This document shows, in pieces, positions 1 to 5,313 of a stretch of 8,367 nt of DNA. The notes beneath the pieces were generated by a model. The model saw nothing but the letters and a program-made list of their open reading frames with translations. It was not told where the DNA came from and made no database searches. Made by a program: the position numbers and the translations under genes. The stretch spans positions 1-8,367 of the forward strand of contig URBJ01000093.1 in NCBI GenBank assembly GCA_900546005.1, read 5' to 3'. Numbering within the stretch: the stretch's first letter is position 1; each line of letters begins with the position of its first letter. The DNA comes from an uncultured Alistipes sp. (GTDB lineage Bacteria; Bacteroidota; Bacteroidia; Bacteroidales; Rikenellaceae).

Positions 1-353
1 TCAACTTCAGGGAGTACACCGAAGACGAACTAAAGAATCTCATATCCTGCACATTACGATTGAAAGAGGCCCTCGGGATCTACGGAAACCGACGTATCGC
101 CCTCTACCGTGAACGGGATCGCCGCATGTCCGAATCATTTCTCGGATTCGATTTCCTGATGCTCCACCGATGGATCCCCAGAAAGATCCAACAGCTCCCT
201 TTCGGCTTTCTCGAAAACCTCAAACGGCGCCGGCTGCTGATCATGAACCGAAAATTAGTCACCTCGATCCACGAAGACGATTTCTTTCTGGGACCGGTTA
301 ACGAACGCTGTATCAACTTCTTTTTCGTTGCCGAAAAGCCCGACCGGGAATAA
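1..353 (+). CDS. Probable class I SAM-dependent methyltransferase, C-terminal part (5' end outside window)
   Basis: The reading frame is open from the left edge (first full codon at position 3) to a TAA at 351-353, giving about 116 residues. The gene therefore begins upstream, and the TTG at 60 is just an internal leucine codon. The visible part opens with a segment resembling the 'REYTEDEL..LI' stretch that follows the core fold of many class I methyltransferases. A basic helical region with many Arg residues comes next (GNRRIALYRERDRR, LHRWIPRK, ENLKRRR). It closes with a segment ending INFFFVAEKP, like the last beta strand of such enzymes ('..lfavarKp'). No SAM-binding motif is visible because that half is missing, so substrate and even enzyme class are inferred from C-terminal resemblance. 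The gene converges on the DPP5-like gene, leaving 51 bases between the stops. Another fold remains possible. Confidence 0.55.
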   Translation, partial: NFREYTEDELKNLISCTLRLKEALGIYGNRRIALYRERDRRMSESFLGFDFLMLHRWIPRKIQQLPFGFLENLKRRRLLIMNRKLVTSIHEDDFFLGPVNERCINFFFVAEKPDRE

Positions 354-404
354 TTCATCGAAATTCGGACGTATCGTCCTGCCGCCTCCTCTATTCCGAA
401 GCCA

Positions 405-2543
405 TTAAGGTACAAACGGTTCGACCAGATAGCGATCGAGCCACTCGAAAAACTCCCGATTCCAGAAGAGCGAATTCTGCGGTTTGAAGATCTGGTGCCC
501 TTCATCCTCGAAGGTCACCAACCGGCTCGGAACACCCCGTAAGCGCGCTGCCGTGAAGGCCTGCAAACTCTCCGTGTAGGGAATCCGGAAGTCGCCCTGC
601 CCCGAGAAGATCAGAATCGGCGTATCCCAATTTTTCACGAAACGATGGGGTGAGTTGGCATAGGAACGCCGAGCAACTGTATCATCGCTCCAATAGGGTC
701 CGCCCAGATCGTTGTTCGGAAACCAAAGCTCTTCGGTCGCCCCGTACATACTTTCGAGGTTGAACATACCGCAATGAGCGATAAAGGCCTTGAAGCGTTT
801 CTGATGATGACCGGCAAGATAGAAGACCGAATAACCTCCGTAGCTCGCCCCGACGCATCCCAAACGACGGGCATCGACCCACGGCTCCGTTGCCACATCG
901 TCGATGGCGCTCAGGTAGTCACGAATATTCTGCCCGCTGTAATCACCCGAAATCTGATCGCGCCACTCCTGTCCAAAAGAAGGCACTCCTCTACGGTTCG
1001 GAGCGACAACTATATATCCGCGAGCAGCCATCAGCTGCAGATTCCATCGGTAGCTCCAGAACTGACTGACGACACTTTGCGGACCGCCCTGACAATACAG
1101 CAGAGCCGGATAGCTTCGGGTCGAATCGAAATCGGGCGGCAGGACGACCCACGTCAACATCTGTTTTCCATCAGTCGTAGTCACCCATCGCTCCCGGACC
1201 TCTCCCATCCGGATATAATGGTAGATTTCGGGATTGGTCTCGGTAATACGCTCCAGCTCTCCACTTTCACGCTCCACGGCATACAGCTCGGCCGGCGAAG
1301 CAAGCGAAGTTACCGATGCAACGATCTTTCCCTCACGACAATCGACCGAAACGATGTCGTGCGCTCCCGAGGTAAGTGTCACGACCCGGGCGGAATCCAC
1401 GCCGACGCGACACAGCTGAATCGTCCCTTGAATCGGGGAGACAAACAGCAGCGACGAATCGTTCTCCCAATGCAGATCCGTCGCATCGTAATCGAAATTT
1501 GCGGTCAGATCACGCTTTTCGCCCGTTGACAAAGACTCGACAAACAGCCGACTTTTATCCGACTCGTTCCCGGCCCGCTCCATACTCGTGTAGGCCAACA
1601 TCGATCCGTCGGGCGAAAAGACAGGATATTTTTCATAACCGGGCATTCCTTCGGTCAGATTCCGTGTCGTCCCATGCTCTACATCGTAGAGATAGATATC
1701 CGAATCGGTACTGAGTGCATATTCGGTTCCCGTAGACTTCTTACAGGTATAGGCCAGAAAGGTCCCCTGCTCGTTCCACGCGATCTCCTTCATATCGAAA
1801 TAGGGAGCCATCGGAGCATCCCATGCCTCCTGCGGCATCAGATCGACCCCTTCTCGGATCATGTCGTTCTTTTCGATCGGAGCAAGAAAAAGATGCCGGT
1901 AACTGCCGTCGTCCCAATAGTCCCAATGCCGGACCATCAGGTCGTCATAAACCTTGGCCTTGGCCAGAGGCAGGTCGGGACATATCTCCGCTGCACTGCG
2001 CCGGACCACCGGAACCCGCACCACATAAGCCAACCGATCGCCCGAAGGGGCTACACGGAAGCCCTCTACTCCGCCCTGAATATCGGTAATCTGGCGTCGG
2101 TTGTTTCCATTGGGCGCCGCACTCCACACCTGCATACTTCCGCCCGCATCCGACAGGAAATAGATCGTTTCCGCATCTCCGCTCCACTGAGGTGCCGATT
2201 CGTTGTAACCCGGATCGGAAACCCGAGAACTTCTACCTCCTTGCAGAGACACGGTCCGGATCTCGGTCATCCCCTTATTTTGCTCTACATCGTAGGTCGT
2301 TACGGTGTAAAGGAGCCTCTTCCCATCGGGAGAGAGAACGGGCGACCCGACCCGTTTGATCTTCCACATCACCTCCGGAGTCAGAAGTCCCTGCTCGCGC
2401 TCCGTATCGCTCAACACCTTTTCCATCTTTCCGTCTCCTGCATTAAACATCTCCGCACACGCCACCGTTGCGATCAGACCACACACTGCCGCACTCCGTA
2501 TGACTGCCCGGAAAAGCCCGTATGCTCTACGTCGACACCTCAT
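405..2543 (-). CDS. dpp5: S9 family peptidase, dipeptidyl peptidase 5 (DPP5) type, exported
   Basis: This 712-residue protein is a serine peptidase of the prolyl oligopeptidase (S9) family. It closely resembles P. gingivalis DPP5 (about 684 residues), a periplasmic enzyme that removes N-terminal dipeptides with a hydrophobic or Ala second residue. Residues 1-30 look like a signal peptide: an Arg-rich start, a hydrophobic stretch and an A-C-A cleavage site. Residues about 55-440 form the beta-propeller, with repeated 'SPDGK'-type blades (70-74, 310-313). Residues about 450-710 are the alpha/beta hydrolase domain. The likely triad is Ser567 in GASYGG, Asp651 in GQGDFRIP and His683 in DEGHQIF. 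Strings such as LLYCQGGPQ, VAPNRRGVP, GQNIRDYL and KNWDTPILI match DPP5. The usual 'HGxxD' loop reads SGQGD here. The start overlaps the stop of the Nudix gene (ATGA, 2540-2543), so translation is probably coupled. A GGAG lies just upstream of the ATG. In gut or oral Bacteroidales such enzymes feed peptide fermentation. Confidence 0.93.
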   Translation of the reverse strand: MRCRRRAYGLFRAVIRSAAVCGLIATVACAEMFNAGDGKMEKVLSDTEREQGLLTPEVMWKIKRVGSPVLSPDGKRLLYTVTTYDVEQNKGMTEIRTVSLQGGRSSRVSDPGYNESAPQWSGDAETIYFLSDAGGSMQVWSAAPNGNNRRQITDIQGGVEGFRVAPSGDRLAYVVRVPVVRRSAAEICPDLPLAKAKVYDDLMVRHWDYWDDGSYRHLFLAPIEKNDMIREGVDLMPQEAWDAPMAPYFDMKEIAWNEQGTFLAYTCKKSTGTEYALSTDSDIYLYDVEHGTTRNLTEGMPGYEKYPVFSPDGSMLAYTSMERAGNESDKSRLFVESLSTGEKRDLTANFDYDATDLHWENDSSLLFVSPIQGTIQLCRVGVDSARVVTLTSGAHDIVSVDCREGKIVASVTSLASPAELYAVERESGELERITETNPEIYHYIRMGEVRERWVTTTDGKQMLTWVVLPPDFDSTRSYPALLYCQGGPQSVVSQFWSYRWNLQLMAARGYIVVAPNRRGVPSFGQEWRDQISGDYSGQNIRDYLSAIDDVATEPWVDARRLGCVGASYGGYSVFYLAGHHQKRFKAFIAHCGMFNLESMYGATEELWFPNNDLGGPYWSDDTVARRSYANSPHRFVKNWDTPILIFSGQGDFRIPYTESLQAFTAARLRGVPSRLVTFEDEGHQIFKPQNSLFWNREFFEWLDRYLVEPFVP

Positions 2544-3172
2544 TCGGCTCCGTTTTTTTCCCGCGCAACTGCCGCATGGAAGACATCACGAATCGTACCG
2601 TACGTACCCAACAACAGCTCATCGGCCTGATCCCTCGGCACCCATTCGGCTTTGGTAATTCCCTCTACCGTTTGGGGCGCCGGAGTGGCTTCACCCTGAT
2701 AGTACATCCGGAACCATGAGGTTCGTTTCACGATCCACTCACCGTGCATCTGATAACAGTGGAAGGTTTGCGTGAGCAGCTCTCCACACTTCAAATCCTG
2801 TTGCGCCAAGGCACACTCTTCACTCACCTCACGTACGGCACATGTTTCGATTGCCTCACCGACTTCGCGTTTTCCCTTCGGAAGGTCCCACTTCCCGTTT
2901 CGGAAGATCATCAGAATCCGGTTCGAACGGTCGGTGACCCATCCCCCTCCGGCCTCGATAAAACGCAACGATGAACAAAATTGCTCGAAAAGAGCAGACG
3001 AATCGTCAGATATTAGGTATAACTTTTTGGTAAATTGAAGTTTTTGCAACAACTTTGTGATAGAAAACGTATCATTCAGATTAATATGCATCCGAAGTGC
3101 TTCGTTTTCGGGGTCCGTCGGCTCTTGTTCTACGAACAAAATGACGTTGTTTTCAATATAAACTTTATACAT
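2540..3172 (-). CDS. Nudix domain protein with N-terminal extension
   Basis: The protein has 210 residues from the ATG at 3170-3172. An in-frame ATG at 3197-3199 would add nine residues but overlap the start of pyrE on the other strand. The shorter start (MYKVYIE) is preferred because it keeps the genes apart and matches the usual MYK beginning of Bacteroidales relatives, as I recall them. The Nudix fold occupies about residues 72-195. The Nudix box runs from Gly100 through Glu106 to REVSEECAL (114-122). It keeps Arg114, Glu115, Glu118 and Glu119, the Mg-binding residues, but has Ala121 where the consensus has Gly. It is preceded by the typical KWDLPKGK strand. Nudix enzymes hydrolyse nucleoside diphosphates linked to another group; the substrate here cannot be read. 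Residues 1-70 form a separate extension of unknown role. There is no signal peptide, so the protein is cytoplasmic. It is translationally coupled to the DPP5 gene and divergent from pyrE, 10 bases away. Confidence 0.87.
   Translation of the reverse strand: MYKVYIENNVILFVEQEPTDPENEALRMHINLNDTFSITKLLQKLQFTKKLYLISDDSSALFEQFCSSLRFIEAGGGWVTDRSNRILMIFRNGKWDLPKGKREVGEAIETCAVREVSEECALAQQDLKCGELLTQTFHCYQMHGEWIVKRTSWFRMYYQGEATPAPQTVEGITKAEWVPRDQADELLLGTYGTIRDVFHAAVAREKNGAE
3026..3057 (+). promoter_or_regulatory. Possible Bacteroidota-type promoter for pyrE, inside the Nudix gene
   Basis: TTTG at 3026-3029 is followed after exactly 20 bases by CAACTTTG at 3050-3057. The Bacteroidetes consensus is TTTG, 19-21 bases, TAnnTTTG, so only one base differs. 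Transcription would start near 3062-3066, about 118 bases before the pyrE ATG, within an AT-rich stretch of the opposing Nudix gene. The space between the two genes (3173-3182) is too small to hold a promoter, so a site inside the neighbour is expected. This rests on pattern matching by eye only, and AT-rich DNA yields such matches by chance. Confidence 0.33.
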
Positions 3173-3182
3173 ATCGTTTACA

Positions 3183-3815
3183 ATGTATGATTTAGACAAA
3201 AAAATCGCAGAAAGCCTATTACAAATTAAGGCAATTAAATTAAATCCGGCAAATCATTTTACATGGGCATCCGGATGGTACTCTCCGATCTACTGCGACA
3301 ACCGCAAGGTACTCTCCTATCCGGCGGTACGCAAGGAGATTTGCAACGGATTCGTCAAAATCATCTCCGAAAAGTATCCCGATGTCGACATCATCGCAGG
3401 AGTCGCCACAGGGGCCATCGCTCACGGAGCCTTGGTTGCCGATCGGTTGAACAAACCTTTTGTTTACGTGCGCAGCTCACCGAAAACCCACGGGCTGAAC
3501 AATCAGGTAGAGGGCGAATGCTGGCAAAACGCTAAGGTCGTTGTTATCGAGGACCTCGTTTCGACCGGAGGAAGCAGCCTCTGCGCCGTCGAAGCCCTGC
3601 GGGAGAACGGATGTGACGTCTTGGGAATGGTGGCCATCTTCACCTACGAGTTTCCGACAGCCAAAGAGAACTTCGCTGCCGCCGACGTCCATCTGGACAC
3701 GCTCAGCAATTACAGCACGATGATCGAGCTGGCCGTACAGGAGGGCTACGTCCATGCCGACGAACTGCAAACGCTTCAGGAGTGGCGCCGCGACCCGGCC
3801 AACTGGAAAAGATAA
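3183..3815 (+). CDS. pyrE: Orotate phosphoribosyltransferase
   Basis: This 210-residue enzyme joins orotate to PRPP to make orotidine 5'-phosphate, the fifth step of de novo pyrimidine synthesis. The PRPP-binding signature VVVIEDLVSTGGSS lies at residues 119-132 with the acidic pair Glu123-Asp124. The flexible catalytic loop is RSSPKTHGLNNQVEG (97-111) with Lys101 and His103. The orotate-contacting segment near the start reads TWASGWYSPIYCDNR (27-41). Another conserved stretch is AGVATGAIAHGALVA (72-86). The length is normal for the family and no key residue is missing. The first 20 or so codons are much richer in A and T than the rest of the gene. There is no clear Shine-Dalgarno site before the ATG. 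The SRPBCC gene follows after 13 bases and is probably co-transcribed; both end at the terminator at 4271-4314. The Nudix gene is divergent, with start codons 10 bases apart. Confidence 0.97.
   Translation: MYDLDKKIAESLLQIKAIKLNPANHFTWASGWYSPIYCDNRKVLSYPAVRKEICNGFVKIISEKYPDVDIIAGVATGAIAHGALVADRLNKPFVYVRSSPKTHGLNNQVEGECWQNAKVVVIEDLVSTGGSSLCAVEALRENGCDVLGMVAIFTYEFPTAKENFAAADVHLDTLSNYSTMIELAVQEGYVHADELQTLQEWRRDPANWKR
3222..3253 (-). promoter_or_regulatory. Possible Bacteroidota-type promoter for the Nudix-DPP5 pair, inside pyrE
   Basis: Read on the minus strand, TTTG (3253-3250) is followed after exactly 20 bases by TTAATTTG (3229-3222), one base off the TTTG / TAnnTTTG consensus. Transcription would start near 3213-3217, some 45 bases before the Nudix ATG at 3172 and inside the first codons of pyrE. 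The codons here are unusually AT-rich, as expected if the DNA also serves as a promoter. No transcript data are visible, so this is a candidate only. Confidence 0.33.
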
Positions 3816-3828
3816 CGCGCTCGTCGAT

Positions 3829-4251
3829 ATGGAAAAATACGAAAGCAAGCAGGTCCGTATCTTACGGCCCGCTTCGATGATTTACAATGTTTTCTCTCGG
3901 TTCGACAACCTCACGCCGGTACTGGCCGACAAGGTCGAGGGCTGGAGTGCTACGGAAGATACCTGTACGTTCAAGGCCAAAGGTTTCCCGATCTCTTTGC
4001 GAATGGTCGAAAAGGAGCCGTACAAGCTGATCAAGGTAACCGGAGAGGATGGATCGCCGATGGACTTTACGATCTGGGTACAGATGGTGAGCGTAGCCGA
4101 ACAGGATACCCGTATGCGGATCGTCCTGCACGTCAAGATGAACATGATGATGAAGATGATGATCGGAGGCAAGCTCGCACAGGCCGTCGACCAGATCGCC
4201 GAGCAGATCGCCACGGCATTCAACAACGCCCCGATTCCTCCGCAAGCATAA
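3829..4251 (+). CDS. SRPBCC (START/polyketide cyclase-like) family protein, function unknown
   Basis: The protein has 140 residues from the ATG at 3829 (MEKYESKQVRIL). An upstream ATG at 3754 in the same frame would overlap pyrE by 62 bases and add an unrelated Arg-rich tail, so it is not used. The pattern fits the SRPBCC helix-grip fold, in which a small beta sheet and a long C-terminal helix enclose a hydrophobic pocket. The N-terminal strand is ESKQVRIL, followed by 'ASMIYNVFSRFDNL', a mid-protein 'ISLRMVEKEPYKLIKV', 'MDFTIWVQMVSV', and a C-terminal helix (about 115-132). Small proteins of this type commonly sit just after pyrE in Bacteroidota; I rely on memory for that. No catalytic residues are recognisable and no ligand can be named. 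An unusual methionine cluster (residues 104-111, MNMMMKMM) precedes the last helix. There is no signal peptide, so it is probably cytoplasmic. It is likely in an operon with pyrE. Confidence 0.82.
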   Translation: MEKYESKQVRILRPASMIYNVFSRFDNLTPVLADKVEGWSATEDTCTFKAKGFPISLRMVEKEPYKLIKVTGEDGSPMDFTIWVQMVSVAEQDTRMRIVLHVKMNMMMKMMIGGKLAQAVDQIAEQIATAFNNAPIPPQA

Positions 4252-4270
4252 CGGACAGATCATTCAATAA

Positions 4271-4314
4271 AGAAGGAGAGGAGACTCATTCAACGAGACC
4301 CCTCTCTTTTTTTT
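4271..4314 (+). terminator. Rho-independent terminator after pyrE-SRPBCC, possibly bidirectional
   Basis: GAGAGG (4276-4281) pairs with CCTCTC (4301-4306). A small internal loop, a second short stem CTC/GAG and a 7-base loop (ATTCAAC) lie between. Eight T follow at 4307-4314, and the A/G-rich bases at 4269-4275 can pair with this T-run and lengthen the stem. It lies 19 bases beyond the SRPBCC stop. On the minus strand the same hairpin is followed by CTTCTTTATT, a weaker T-rich tail, so it may also stop transcripts coming from the methyltransferase gene. Confidence 0.85.
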
Positions 4315-4339
4315 CGCTTTCAAAATCTTTTGGAAAATT

Positions 4340-5107
4340 TTACTCCGGTTTGTGAACCCGATAGACGATTTCTGAACGCAAACCATACAACCGAACCGCT
4401 TCGGGACTCAAATAGCGGACGTAGTCGATCTCTTCGACCTCAAAACCGGCCTCGGCCAACCGCTTCCCGTAATCGCGTCCGTAGTCGCGCAGGTGATCCT
4501 TCTGCCCAAAGCAACGCTCCCGCTCATCGGGATCGGTTATCGAGGGGTCTTCGTAGGTTACCTCCCGCTCCATATTGACCGGCGAGAGCATAACGCCCCA
4601 TCCGCCCGGCCGCATCACCCGGAACATCTCTCGCATGGCCAAACGATCGTCCTCAACATGCTCGAGAATATGGTTACAAAAAATAATATCGAACTCATTA
4701 TCGGGAAAAGGAATCTGCTGAATATCCATCTTGACCTTTGCCAAAGGCGATTCGAGATCTGCAGTCACATAATCGAGTTTCGGCAACCGCTCGAATCTCT
4801 TGATAAAACAATATTCGGGAGCGATGTGCAGCAACCGGGCCGGCGCCTCGAAAAAGTCGGTCTCGTTCTGCAGATAGAGCCACAGCAACCGATGACGCTC
4901 CAGCGCCAGACAGTGCGGACACAGCGCATTCTCCCGTGAATGGACATACCCGTAGGGCATGAATTTCCGATAGTGCCGGCCACAAATCGGACACTCGACC
5001 CCACGACCCGCATACAACAGCCCCATCAACGGCGTACACCACTGTACGATCCGTTGAATATACTTCCGGGGCACATACCGCAAAACCAGACGAATCAACC
5101 GTTTCAT
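4340..5107 (-). CDS. Class I SAM-dependent methyltransferase with N-terminal CxxC pairs (Methyltransf_11-like)
   Basis: This 255-residue protein has two parts. An N-terminal region holds two CxxC pairs, Cys39/Cys42 (CPIC) and Cys63/Cys66 (CPHC), spaced as in a zinc ribbon, with an Arg-rich basic stretch before them. From about residue 90 comes a class I methyltransferase core: motif I LLHIAPE (92-98), an acidic residue after the second strand (TADLES, Asp117), FPDNEFDIIFCNHILEHV (134-151) and the VMRPGG turn (164-169). A C-terminal part contains FGQKDHLRDYGRDY (200-213). Motif I lacks the usual glycines, yet downstream motifs are intact, so SAM binding is plausible. The target is unknown; it could be nucleic acid, protein, lipid or a small molecule. 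The gene starts 4 bases after the xseB stop and is the last of the RelA/SpoT-xseA-xseB cluster. No signal peptide is apparent. Confidence 0.82.
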   Translation of the reverse strand: MKRLIRLVLRYVPRKYIQRIVQWCTPLMGLLYAGRGVECPICGRHYRKFMPYGYVHSRENALCPHCLALERHRLLWLYLQNETDFFEAPARLLHIAPEYCFIKRFERLPKLDYVTADLESPLAKVKMDIQQIPFPDNEFDIIFCNHILEHVEDDRLAMREMFRVMRPGGWGVMLSPVNMEREVTYEDPSITDPDERERCFGQKDHLRDYGRDYGKRLAEAGFEVEEIDYVRYLSPEAVRLYGLRSEIVYRVHKPE

Positions 5108-5111
5108 ACGT

Positions 5112-5309
5112 CTACTCCTCCTCTTTCAAAATATCGGCCACCTCGTTCTCTACCTTGTGCAGCCGCTCTTTGCACAACCGGATCAACTCGGCCGCACGTT
5201 TCACCTGTTTTCCCATCTCGTCGATGTCCATCTGCTCATCGTTAAACCGCGCAAGAATCTGCTCCACTTCACCGATGGCCTCGGCATAAGATATTTTCGA
5301 CTTTTCCAT
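5112..5309 (-). CDS. xseB: Exonuclease VII small subunit
   Basis: The protein has 65 residues and matches the small subunit of exonuclease VII, a mostly helical coiled-coil protein. Several copies bind each large subunit and are needed for the nuclease that trims single-stranded DNA to short oligonucleotides. The family signature is visible as SYAEAIGEVEQILARF (residues 7-22), followed by a charged helix with heptad-like spacing (VKRAAELIRLCKERLHKVENEV). It is a little shorter than the 80-residue E. coli protein, which is common in Bacteroidota. The gene lies 4 bases after xseA and 4 bases before the methyltransferase gene. An A-rich leader without a Shine-Dalgarno site precedes the ATG at 5307-5309. 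Confidence 0.94.
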   Translation of the reverse strand: MEKSKISYAEAIGEVEQILARFNDEQMDIDEMGKQVKRAAELIRLCKERLHKVENEVADILKEEE

Positions 5310-5313
5310 AATT

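Noticed and set aside
60..62. TTG at 60 as the start of the first gene
   Set aside because: The frame is open to the left edge, and the residues before this codon (REYTEDEL) fit a methyltransferase, so it is an internal Leu.
367..379. Small hairpin GGACG-TAT-CGTCC between the two convergent genes at the left
   Set aside because: The stem is only 5 pairs with a 3-base loop and no T-run on either side, so I cannot call it a terminator.
2454..2468. Possible lipobox (TVAC, Cys29) in the DPP5 signal peptide
   Set aside because: The -3 position is Thr rather than Leu/Val/Ile, and no acidic lipoprotein export signal follows. A normal A-C-A cleavage site explains the region better.
774..2630. Long plus-strand open frames (774-1529 and 1674-2630) opposite the DPP5 gene
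   Set aside because: They lie antisense to a gene with intact family motifs throughout. Their translations are rich in Arg, Ser and Pro with no recognisable domain, as expected for the reverse of GC-biased codons.
3173..3199. ATG at 3199 as the Nudix start
   Set aside because: It would overlap the pyrE start on the other strand, and MYKVYIE at 3172 looks like the natural beginning. It cannot be fully excluded.
3754..3828. Upstream ATG at 3754 as the SRPBCC start
   Set aside because: It would overlap pyrE by 62 bases and add an Arg/Pro-rich tail unlike the fold; the ATG at 3829 gives a normal start.
4322..4341. AT-rich inverted repeat (AAAATCTTTTGGAAAATTTT)
   Set aside because: Short, weak A/T pairing next to the real terminator; no sign of a separate role.
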